From NCBI GenBank assembly GCA_016946835.1, contig JACVTC010000020.1, positions 27,501 through 91,500 of the forward strand: a stretch of 64,000 nucleotides of DNA, given 5' to 3'. The notes below the pieces were generated by a model. That model saw only the letters and a list, made by a program, of their open reading frames with translations, had not been told where the DNA came from and searched no databases. Shown in pieces: positions 26,190-37,105 of the stretch; positions within the stretch are counted from its first letter, which is position 1, and the number at the start of each line of letters is the position of its first letter. Made by a program: the position numbers and the translations under genes. The stretch is from Neocallimastix lanati (nom. inval.). Taxonomy: Eukaryota > Neocallimastigomycota > Neocallimastigomycetes > Neocallimastigales > Neocallimastigaceae.

Positions 26190-26640
26190 ATACAAAATAT
26201 ATAAAACGCAATGAAAATATACAATGATATGCATTGATTTTTATTTTTATTGAAATCTTTGGTCAATTTTTCTATTTCAGAATCAGACTGTAATTTCTTG
26301 GGTGAGCTGGAAAGGGGTGCTTTAGTTTTGAAATATTTATTGTTGGAATTGGAATAAGAGTTTAAGTGATCGTATAAGCTGTAATTTTTCTGAAAAGATC
26401 TTGAAGAGGAAAAAGGAAATGAAAGATTTCCTAAATTTTAATCGTCTTTAAATCGTCATTTTTTTTTCTACTGCTCTTTCTAATAGCATAATAATAGTAA
26501 GGGGTAATTATATAAACTTTTAGTGAATATATTAAGTAGTTCAGCACTTGAAGTTCTGTCAAGTGTCAAATAAGGAGATCTCTATTCATTTTGAAATTGT
26601 TAAAAATCACTTTCAATAAAAAAGCTCCAAAACAACAATA
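26190..26640 (-). pseudogene. Coding-like remnants of an unrecognised gene
   Basis: On the minus strand, about 26,440 down to 26,193 is open after an AG that could be a splice acceptor (AATTTAG). It reads NLSFPFSSSRSFQKNYSLYD, then KAPLSSSPKKLQSDSEIEKL and KDFNKNKNQ, and ends in a hydrophobic tail. A second piece upstream in a different frame (about 26,600-26,500) reads LDRTSSAELLNIFTKSL before a stop. The amino-acid mix is gene-like. The missing start and the frame change suggest a broken gene, or exons whose boundaries I cannot fix. No family was recognised. Confidence 0.35.
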
Positions 26641-27057
26641 TTTATTCAATAAAATGCTTTAATTATTTTTCGACATCATGCTATCCATGAAAAATAATTA
26701 ATCGATAGATCAATTAATAAAAATATTAAAACAAATTAAATAGAAATCAATCATAACGAAAAATCGTAAAAAAAATCAATAGAGCGATTCCAAATACATC
26801 TTTGAATAGTACACTGACCGAAATACATTTTGGTATTAAAATTATACTCTTAACTAGAATATTAAATTAACCTAACCTAACTGTATATAAAAATTAAATA
26901 AAAATTTTATATTCTAATAAAATAAGATACAAAATTTCTTTAAAAAATAATTATCAAAAATATTCTTATAAAGCGTTTTTATATCTAACCTTGAATAAAT
27001 AATAATTAGTTTGATTACTTTTTTTATATAAATAATTTTTTTTTTTTAAAAAAAAAA

Positions 27058-27610
27058 AAAAAAGGTTAAAAATTCTATAAGATAAAAATTTTAAGGAGAG
27101 TTGCATTTCGCTAAGTTGCATATCACCAAGTACACAAATTAAGTGTATTGATATAAATGAATAAATAAATAAAAATTCAAAAAAATGTTTTTTAAACTTT
27201 TAATATTTAATTAGTAATCAATATTATTTTAATATTATTTTTACAAATAATATATTTTAATATTATGTAAAATAGTAATAAAGTAACTATATATAATTTT
27301 TGTAAAATAATAATAAAATAATTATTTAAAACATTTTATTATAAAAATATATTAAGTTATAAAGATAATATTTTGTAAAATAGTAATAAAATAATTATTT
27401 ATAATACTTAATTATATAAATTATTTAATTATAAAAATATATTTAATTATAAAAAGATAAATATATCAATATTGGTAATATTTTAATTTATTTATTTTTT
27501 TATTTATTCATTTAATAATTTTCTATTGACGAAATGCAACCTGACGAAATGCAACTTGGTGAAATGACTCTCCAACTTTTAAGTTAAAATATTTTTTCTA
27601 ACCTTTTAGA
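27058..27610. mobile_element. MITE-like element with inverted ends and a repeated subterminal motif
   Basis: The left end (27,061-27,130) has AAAGGTTA, then GGAGAGTTGCATTTCG and AAGTTGCAT. The right end, read on the minus strand (27,607-27,525), has AAAGGTTA, then GGAGAGTCATTTCACC and two copies of GTTGCATTTCGTCA. The inside is AT-rich and non-coding. This matches a short non-autonomous DNA transposon. The superfamily is unknown because the exact ends and target duplication could not be set. A related TGAAATGTAACAT sequence near 28,770-28,795 may mark another degraded end. Confidence 0.6.
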
Positions 27611-27619
27611 ATTAAGATA

Positions 27620-28060
27620 ATAATTAAACGGTTGTGTTTGCCTAGTATTCTTTGTTGGAATTCTATAGCTTTTCATAATAATCCATCCCTCTCAATTGAT
27701 AGTTTCATTAATATAATACTATTTAAGAGAATTCTGAAGTTTCTACTATATTTTCCTAAATCACTATTCCTTTATATAATCTTACATGCCATATAGGTTA
27801 TGGCATGTAAGATTATATTATCATAACAAGAAGATCCAATAATCGAAAGAATGTTTCTTTTTCTTTTCAAAGTCACTTAAAAGATAGTGACTTAGTAAGT
27901 TATCAATATCTTTTTTTCACAAAAGATAAGAAAGAATTTCCTTCGCTTTACTTGGGAATTATTTTTGAAACCTTTAGGGCTTCATTGAAATTATCTTCAC
28001 ACATAGGTAATAAAAAATATAATATTATTTATATAAAAATTTAGCAATCTGAACCTATGA
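27620..28060 (-). other. Spacer with weak coding-like traces
   Basis: Richer in G+C than its flanks. Short minus-strand readings such as NFNEALKVSKIIPK (about 28,000-27,955) look gene-like but are cut by stops and belong to no family I recognise. It also holds the hairpin at 27,775-27,817. Confidence 0.25.
27775..27817. repeat. Perfect 19-bp-arm hairpin
   Basis: The arms TATAATCTTACATGCCATA (27,775-27,793) and their exact reverse complement (27,799-27,817) enclose a five-base loop. There is no T run after it and no adjacent gene, so a terminator role is not supported. Confidence 0.9.
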
Positions 28061-29619
28061 AAAATTTTTAATAAAAATCAGCCGACGGGAATACCGATTC
28101 TCCACCAATTGATATTTTATTTATTAAATAATTAATAATATTATTCAAAATAAAGTATACTGAGTTGTCTTTTACTTTTAATAATGTGTAAAAGTAACAA
28201 CTTTAAAAATTATTGATCTTTATTTTATTTATTTTATACAAATAAATTTATACTCTTAAAATATTAAAGAAAATATATAAATAAATATTTTTGAGAAAAT
28301 ATTTATCTTATTTTGTTATTAAATACATTTAAAATATATTTTATTCATATATAATTTGATTATTTGTTTATTAAATCTCTTTTAAAACATTTACAGTTTA
28401 CACAAAAAACTTTTTGAATAATATTTATTATTTTACTTATTTTTAAATCTTTTATCTCTTAAAATATGATTATTATAATTTTAATATATTTATATTTTTA
28501 GTATAATAAAATATAGTAATATACCATATAATAAATATTATAATTCAAATAATATAAATTATAATAGATATTTAATTAATAATGTATACGTATTAAATGT
28601 TGTATATTCATTTTATAAATTCTTTATCAATTATTATTATTATTATTATTATTATAATAAATATATTTAGAATTATTAAATTTTTTTTATTTAATTTTAT
28701 TTATTTTTTTTATTTATTTTTATTTATTTATTTATGGTGTTAAATTACATAATCAACAAGTCACATTACAAAATGTAACATTGTGAAATGTAACATACTC
28801 CTATTTACCAAAATTTCAGATAACTTTAATTTAGTTAAAATTAATAATTTTTTTTGTAAATGTTAAGCACGTGCCGTCTTTGAATAAACTAAATTTTAAT
28901 GATAATTATTGCTGTTAAATCTATTAATTTTAAATAAAGAAATACTATAGAAATACTCTATTTAATGTATACTTAAACAATAATTGTCTAATATAAATTT
29001 TTTTTTAGGAATAATGATAATAGGACTTTAACAAAAATCATATAAAAAGAGACAATAAAAAAAAAAAAAAAGATTAGAAGATGATATTTTTTTTTTCTTT
29101 TTTTCTTTTTTTTTTTTTTTTTTTTTTTGTTAGTGAAACATTACCATAAATTTTGGTTAAAAGTTAAAAAAGTTAAATATATTTATATGTCATAAATTAT
29201 AAGTAAAAAAAAATAAATAAAATGTTTATTATAACTATTATAAATTAACATTAAATTAAAAAAAAAAAAAAAATGAAGGATGAAAGAATTTTTCCAACAT
29301 CAATATTGTGGAGAGAGAGAAAGTTGCTTAATTCAATGAAAATGCACTTTATAGAGAAAAACATTTATTTTATAAAAATTTTAAAGTAAAATTATAATTA
29401 ATAAAGTTCTTAAAACTAATTTATGAATTAAAATAATTTAAGAAAAGAAATTATATTTGAATATATATAAAAATAAAAAAAAAAAAAAAATAATAAAAAA
29501 TATCTCTATGAACTTTTATATAACGATGTTACATGAATGAATAGATTGATTGGTAACAGAATAATAGAATAGGAAGGCTTAGAAACGCCAACATTGAAAA
29601 TTTAAAAAGAAAAAAAAAA

Positions 29620-29825
29620 TTATATATATATATATTTATATTTATATATTTATATATATTTATATATTTATATATATTTATATTTATATATTTATATATA
29701 TTTATATATTTATATATATTTATATTTATATATTTATATATATTTATATATTTATATATATTTATATTTATATATTTATATATTTATATATATTTATATT
29801 TATATATTTATATATTTATATATTA
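29620..29825. repeat. ATATTT/ATATATTT compound repeat
   Basis: About 200 bp built only of TTTATATA-type units in an irregular higher-order order. Confidence 0.9.
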
Positions 29826-30119
29826 TTTGATTGAATTTAAAAAAAAAAAGATTTCTGGTAATAAATGAATAAATGCATTAATAAATAAATAAATAAATAT
29901 ATTTATAATATTTGGAATAATATATGGTGTAATTGATTCCATTAAGATTTCAATTATATAAAAATCAATGGAATTTTAAAATATATGATAATCATTATTA
30001 ATACATTAAATTAATTAATAAAATTGATATTTCGAATTAAAGAATATTTTATTTCATTTTAATATTTAAGTGTAATAAAAACATTTTATTTATTTAATAT
30101 ATTAACAAATAATATTTAA

Positions 30120-30275
30120 AATTATTTATTTATATATTATTTATTTATTATTTATTTATTATTTATTTATTATTTATTTATTATTTATTTATTATTTATT
30201 TATTATTTATTTATTATTTATTTATTATTTATTTATTATTTATTTATTATTTATTTATTATTTATTTATTATTTA
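30120..30275. repeat. 11-bp (TTTATTTATTA)n array
   Basis: About 14 regular units of 11 bases. This differs from the seven-base unit of the other arrays; it reads like one heptamer plus one ATTT tetramer. Confidence 0.9.
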
Positions 30276-30482
30276 TTATTTGGTTTATAGTTTTTTTTTA
30301 ATAATTTCCTTTTTTTTTTCATTTTGGTGTATTAAAGAGTGAAGTATATTTAAATCTAATAATTCTCTCTCTTTATTTTTTTTTTTTATAAGTAATTTTT
30401 AAAAATATTTTTCTTGAAGAGTATTCGTTAATTGATATATACATATATATATTTTTTTTCAAAAAAAAAAAAAAAAAGGAAA

Positions 30483-32103
30483 ATGAATATATATTATTTA
30501 TTATTTAATTTAATTATTACTGCGAAATTAATTTATGCTGATATTGAATCAGAATGTGAAATAGTAAACACTTTTTTAGGAAAAGATACAGAAGGAAGTA
30601 CTTGTTGCAATGAAGATGGAATTCACTGTGCTTATGCTGATTCAGATGATCATATAATTAAAATGTAAAATAATATTCTTAATTTTTTTTTTTTTTTTTT
30701 ATTTTTTATTAAATAACTAGTATTTTTAATTCATTCAATATATAAATTATATAATTAAATAAAATAAATTTGTTTATTTTTTATTATTTAATTTTTATTG
30801 TAAATATATACACTATCAGAGTTTTACCCAATAATAATTTAAGAGGGTCTCTACCACCAGAAATAGGAAGATTAACTAATTTAAAAGAATTGTACTTTTA
30901 TATTATCTATTTAAAATTTAAAAAAAAAAAATAATAATACTATATGATTATAATTATACCATATAATAACATATAAATATATATAATTAAAATATATTTA
31001 TTAACTACTATAGAAATTTAAGTGGAAATAATTTATCTGGTCCTATTTCACCTGAACTTGGAGAATTAACTAATTTAGAAATATTGTAAATACTTTATTA
31101 TTAGAATATTAAGACACTATACTAATTTTATAACTCATTCATGATAAATCTATACTTTTTTTATCGTCTTTTTTTTTTTTAAATATAGAGTTTTAGAAAG
31201 AAACAATTTTACTGGTATTATCCCAACTGAGCTTGGAAACTTAAAAAATTTAAAAACCTTGTAATAATTATATTAATTATATAAACAGTATAATTAAATA
31301 TATATATATATAATAATAATAATAATTATTTTTATTTTTAATAATTATGTTTTTTTTTTTTGTTTTAAATAGATACTTAAAAGATAATAATTTATACGGT
31401 TCTCTCCCTTCTGAAGTTAAAAACTTGCCTAAATTAGAAAACTTGTAACTATTTTAAGTTGTATTTCTAAAAAGGAATCAATTATTATTATTATTTAACT
31501 AAAAAAATATATATATATATATATATTTATTAATAAACCTGATAATACTTTACATATATTTTTGAAATTAGGAATATTGATCAAAATATTGATAGTGGTT
31601 ATATTAGTAATAACAAAAAGCGCAATGACAACAGTAATAATGACGATAACAAAAACGATAGCAAAAACAACAACAACAACAACAATAATAACAATATCAT
31701 TAATAGCAATAATATCAATAATAGTAATAATAATAATTATTATTATAATGATAATGATGATGATGATGATGATTCATCAAAAGAAGATACTGTATCTTTA
31801 ATTCAAAATATTTTAAAAATAGTTACTTTAATTGCTGGAGCAATAGTGTGTATTATTTCTTTATTTTTCAGTTACAAGAAATGCACTGATACGAAGGCCG
31901 TGGATGCGATTATAGATTTTAATTCCAACTGCAATCAATCGACACCTAATAACAATAATAATAACAATAATTATAACAATTTTAATTATTATGGACCTTT
32001 AAGTGTTGATATTACTAATTCTAACATTAGTAATAATAATGAAGCCAGTAACAATGTAAAACCACCTCCTCCTTATAATGAAGTAATGTCATCTACTAAA
32101 TAA
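30483..32103 (+). CDS. LRR type I membrane protein with cytosolic PPxY motif (six exons)
   Basis: Exons: 30,483-30,664; 30,820-30,891; 31,014-31,085; 31,189-31,260; 31,373-31,444; 31,572-32,103, giving 333 residues. The start at 30,483 is preferred to an upstream in-frame codon because it opens a signal peptide (about 1-19, ending LIYA). A Cys-rich cap (ECEI..CCNEDGIHC) resembles the LRRNT cap of plant LRR proteins. Four leucine-rich repeats of 24 residues follow (LxxNxLxGxxPxELGxLxNL type), about 61-157. Each is encoded by an exon of exactly 72 bp bounded by phase-2 introns. Then come an Asn/Asp-rich spacer (about 160-230), one membrane segment (about 238-256), basic residues and a tail ending PPPPYNEV (321-328). 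PPxY motifs bind WW domains, for example of Nedd4/Rsp5 ubiquitin ligases. The ligand is unknown. There is no kinase domain. Confidence 0.85.
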
Positions 32104-33021
32104 AATCGAAAAATATACAGCTCAATAATATTTAAAATCATAATCATTATATTATATAAATCATATTAATACTTTTAGATATTCATTTTTTTTTTTTTTA
32201 TTTAAAACCTATAACTTTTTATTAACTTTATATATCTCTAAACATTGTATTATTTGATTATTATTTTTTTATTAGTAATTTTTTTTGTTTATTCATTATT
32301 ATTTTATTGATATTTTTTTTTATTATTATTATTAATATTTTTTGTTTATTCATTTTATATGAAGTTTATTTATATAAAATTTTTAAATAAAAAAGCTTAA
32401 ATATTATACTATAATGTAATCTATTTATAAAAAAAAAAAAAAATAAAGTTAATATATTATTCTTTATTTATAATATTCATTAATTAAATTTTTAATAATA
32501 AATATAATATTATAATAGATTTACAATAAAATTTATTAATTTTGCCAAAAAAATAAAAAGTTTTAAACATAGTCATCACATAGTCTAAAATATTCCCTAT
32601 GAAAATAATTACTAATTTATTTAGATTTTAATTTGAATAAAAAAAATTTCATTGGTAAAGTATTGTTGGTAATATATTATGAATTATTGGTTATATATTA
32701 TAAATTATTGGTAATATATTATGAATTGTTGGTAATATATTAAATATATTAATCGTAATAAATTATGAATCATTGGTAATATATTAAATTAAATAATATT
32801 AATTATTATATATTATATGTTAGGAATAATATATAATATATTTATAATTGTTAAGTTTATAATATGAAAGTTAAATATTAATCGTCGTAAAATTACAATT
32901 TAAAAACATTATTGTAAGTAGATACAAATGTGAATAACAGAAATGTGGCACATGCTATTAATAAATAACATAAATAATAATGTAGATTATTTATGATATA
33001 CAAATTTTTCTTTAAAAAATA

Positions 33022-33073
<52 letters not shown>

Positions 33074-33355
33074 AAATGTGTTGAATAATAATCAGATTTA
33101 GAAATAAATAAAATTGTATTTTATAAAAAAATAAATGCTTTAACTATTTTTTCTTAAAAACTTTGTAACATAAAAGACCGACTGAATAATTAATATTAAT
33201 CTATTTATAATAAATAATTAAATTTAAAATAATAAAGATAATTAATAAATCATTAAATATAAATGATAAATAAGTTAATATAAATAATAATAAAAATAAT
33301 AGTACCGTGAACTAATAATGTAATGACTAGGTCATTTGGTGAAAATCGAGGCAAT
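32104..33355. other. 3' flank of the LRR gene and spacer
   Basis: No coding signal. It contains a tandem repeat at 32,655-32,790 and an (AAAT)n run at about 33,024-33,073. Confidence 0.6.
32655..32790. repeat. Tandem repeat, unit about 22 bp
   Basis: About five diverged copies of ATTGGTAATATATTATGAATT, with the last two partly eroded. Confidence 0.8.
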
Positions 33356-33360
33356 ATTAG

Positions 33361-34030
33361 TAGTTTTTTGAATAAATTAATGAGTATGTAAATATATATG
33401 TAATACTACCTTCTTGATGGAAGAGATGCAGATATTATTGATTTAAATTATAAAAAAAGGAATGGAATGTTTCGTTCGTTTTAATATAAACAAATCGTTT
33501 CTGAAGATAATTCTAAAAAATATAGATGTATTGAATATAAAACTTTAAAAATAAAAAAAAAAACTCAAATCTTTCATTATTTTTAAATGATAAGAAGGGA
33601 AGGAAATTTTTAATATTTGAAAGTTTACATAATCATCTTGAAAAAAAAAAAAAAAATTTTTTTTTGATGTATATATATCAATTGTAAAAACATAAATTTT
33701 TAAAAAGATGACATTAGAAAAAGTTTTTTTTAATTCCTTTGGGTATACAACCTAAACGTATATTTAATAAAGCTTCACAAGAAATGGGTTTTTTTTATAT
33801 GTTCTGAAGATAAAGCAATTAAATCCCAAATTAACAAGAAATAATAAATAAACAACTACCTTCTGATGAAACAAAGTTTGATGAAATTCCTGATGATAAA
33901 TCAAAGTATTATAAAAAAAAAAAAAAAAAAAAAAAAGTAAGAAATGAGCAATTTATGATATTTAAAAAAAAAAAAAAGTAAGAAATGAGCAGTTTATGAT
34001 ATTTAAAAAAAAAAAAAAAAAAAAAAAGGT
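33361..34030 (+). pseudogene. FLYWCH/MULE-type transposase N-terminal remnant
   Basis: Successive plus-strand pieces read LLDGRDADIIDLNYKKRNG, then SEDNSKKYRCIEYK, then LFLNDKKGRKF leading to SLHNHLE, then GIQPKRIFNKASQEMG and LPSDETKFDEIPDDKSKYY. The YRC...HNH layout is that of a FLYWCH zinc finger, which in many eukaryotes precedes a Mutator-like (MULE) transposase. At least four frame changes or stops interrupt it, several at A or T runs. A short tandem copy (AAGTAAGAAATGAGCA, about 33,936 and 33,977) repeats the last part. No transposase core (DDE) was seen. The second expected Cys of the finger is also not evident. Confidence 0.6.
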
Positions 34031-34339
34031 ATCAAATAATGTTTAATTATTACAGAAAAAAAAAAAAAAAAAAGATGATAAATATATTTAATGATAAAAA
34101 GAATTAAAACCGATAGAAATTCAGATAATAGGCTCATTCAGAATTATTTATTTTTCAATTTGAAATGAAAATAAAGAAATTAGAAATTACAAAAAAATTG
34201 ATGACTTTAAAATTTTATTTAGATAATTTTTAATTCATTATTTACAGAATATAATAATGAGGCAAAAGTTACAAAATAAATCAGAACTGAATGATGACGA
34301 AAACAAAAGTTTTATATTCTTTTAGAGGAATTAAATTTG

Positions 34340-34367
34340 GTATAAAATTTTATATTCTTAGTCCCTA

Positions 34368-34398
<31 letters not shown>

Positions 34399-34530
34399 GT
34401 ATAAATTTTATATTCTTAATCCTGAAGAGTTTTTTTTTTTTTTTTTTTGTATAAATTTTATATTCTTAATCCTGAAGAGTTTTTTTTTTTTTTTTTTTGT
34501 ATAATTTTATATTCTTAATCCCGAAGAGTA
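34340..34530. repeat. Minisatellite, four units of about 50 bp
   Basis: Each unit is TATAAATTTTATATTCTTA followed by ATCC-TGAAGAG and a poly-T run of variable length. The unit variants differ in a few bases (GTCCCTAAGAG, ATCCCGAAGAG). Confidence 0.9.
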
Positions 34531-34614
<84 letters not shown>

Positions 34615-35004
34615 TAAAAGTTAAAGAATTTAAAACTACTTTATTCTGTGATAAAACTTTTTATAAATTTTTTTTTTTTTTTTTTAAATAAGAAATATTT
34701 ATAACATTAAGTATATATATATATATATATATTAAGTTACTTATTTATTTATTTCTTATTTATTTACTTATTTATTTATATATTTATTTATATATTTATT
34801 TATTTATTTAAATTAATTTAATTTAATTTAATTAAATTTTTTTTTTTTTTATATAAATATATTATTTAAAATAATCAATTTTTTTTTATTTTTTTTTTTT
34901 CACTAAGAGAATAGAAATTTAATATCCATATTAACTAAAAAGAAAAAGAAAAAGAAAAAAAAAAAAAATTAAAATAACGAAAAACAATTAAAAATAATTA
35001 GAAT

Positions 35005-35038
<34 letters not shown>

Positions 35039-36119
35039 AACAAAGTAGATTCTGATATTAATACGTAAAAAAATAAAAAAAAAAATAAAAAAATAAAAAA
35101 AAAAAAAAAAAAAAAAATAGCAAAGGAAATAAAAGTAAATACATATATATATATATATATATAAAAATATAATAAATAAATAAATAAATAAATAATATAC
35201 ATATATAAATATAAATATAATTAAATAAAAAATATATAAAATAGATATATAAAAGAGTATATTAAAAAAAATGTTAAGTATTGAGTAGATTCAAAAAAAA
35301 AAAGCTTAAAGTTAACTAAAATAGATTAGCACTTTGTTTCTTTTTATATGTTATGGTAATTTAATTAACAAAAAAAAAATAATAATAATTTCAAAAGGTA
35401 ATAAAAATAAGAATAGTTTAAAAGTTTAAAAAAAAAATAAAAAAAAAAAATAAAAATAAAAAATATATTAAAAGGTTTAAAAAAAAAAAAAAAAAAAGAA
35501 GAAAAAAAAATATTTTTTTTTTTAAAAAATAATTTTTATTATTATTTATTATTTAATATTTATTATTTATTATTATTTCTTTTTTAAAAATTACAAAACA
35601 AAAAAAAAAATTTATATATATATAAATGTATAATTAATTAAATTAAAATTTATATATAATAAATTAAAGAAATTTAAAAAAAAAAAAAAAAAAAAAAAAG
35701 ATTAAACAATATAAATTTATTAATAATTGAAAATAAAATAAAATAAAATAAAATAAAAATAAAAAATAAAAAAGAACATATTTATGATATTGAATTAAAT
35801 ATTTATATAAAAATTAAAAAGAAAAATAAAATAAAATAAAATAAAATAAAAATTAGGCTACTACATTTTATATAATTATTACTATAAATAAAAAAAAGAT
35901 AAATAATTTTTTTTTTTTTTTTGAATGTTGATATAATATGATAATAATATATAGATATATATAGATATATTTAAATTTAAAAATATATATATAATGTAAA
36001 AAAAAAAAAAAAAAAATTTTTTTTTTTTCTAAATGTTTGTCTTGATTTAAAGTGGATGATAATAAAGAGAATAATGATTAAATAGGAATGATAAATGAAT
36101 TTTATTGAATGGTATTATT
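34531..36119. other. AT-rich spacer, 3' flank of the zinc-finger gene
   Basis: Begins with an (ATT)n array (about 34,533-34,613), then AT dinucleotides, (TTTA)n, many poly-A/poly-T runs and (AAATA)n-type runs near 35,730-35,850. No gene. Confidence 0.6.
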
Positions 36120-37061
36120 CTATTTCATTTCATTATTTAAATTCATAAAATAAAATGATTCTTGTTGCTGTTGTTGTTGTGTCATTGTTCCAGCAGCAGT
36201 CGTGGTTGTAGAAGAGTTTACATTTGTGGGATTAGCTGAAGAAAAATTGAAGGCTTCCATAGCTGAATTTTTAATGGTATTCATATGGTAATTAGGATAG
36301 TGTTGATGATAGGAAGATGTCAACGGTTGGAAATCTAATAACCAAGGATTTGTATTTTGAAAGGATGCATCTGCATTATTAGTTAGGGTTTGAGCAGTAG
36401 TATTCAAAGATGGATTTAAGAATACATTGGTAGTTGAAGTAATATTTGAGGTGGAGATAACATTGGAGGATACATTAGAAACTAATGCTCCCATAGTAGA
36501 AGTATAATCAAGAGAATTGGTTGGAATAGCTATACTTTGTCGATTGGTACCGGCTAAGGGAACATTTGATGATATAGTAGTGGCCATAGTATTAATATTA
36601 TTAGAATGATAGATGGACGGTATGACATTATTATTGCTATTATTATTGCTATTACTATTACTATTACTATTATTAGTATTATTAGTACTATTTTGTGTAG
36701 GCATGGAAGGAATAGGAATATAAGATCTTCTTGGTGTTGGTAATGAATTAGAACGACCAACTGAAGTAATATTAGAAGAGGTTAAATGAATAGAGTTAGA
36801 TGTACTATTTGCTGGTGTAGGTAGAGTATTCTTATCAACAACAGTAACAGAGTATGGATTAGTATTTAAGGAAGATTTATTAAGACCATTGGTAGCCATT
36901 GTGGTTTTAGGATGATAGGTAGAGAAAAGATGGGAGGTACTATTGGAATTAGGAATACTATTAATACTACCCACTTTAAACTCATTATTAATATTATTAT
37001 TTCCGATAGTATTTTTTATAGCATTAGGATTACAGATAGTATGATTAATTGAGGAATTGAT

Positions 37062-37105
<44 letters not shown>

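Larger units (their letters stand above)
28140..30482. other. AT-rich spacer upstream of the LRR gene
   Basis: No supported gene. It holds a 39-codon ATG frame at 29,273-29,392 that starts MKDERIFPTSILW (unrecognised, probably chance), a TATATTTATATATT-type array at about 29,620-29,825 and an 11-base repeat array at about 30,120-30,275. The last 150 bp carry the A-rich leader before the ATG at 30,483. Confidence 0.6.

Noticed and set aside
27775-27817. Transcription terminator
   Set aside because: The hairpin has no following T run on either strand and no gene ends nearby; the genome is eukaryotic.
29273-29392. 39-codon frame starting MKDERIFPTSILW
   Set aside because: The composition is reasonable, but it has no homologue I can recognise and no splice context. 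It is too short to separate from chance.
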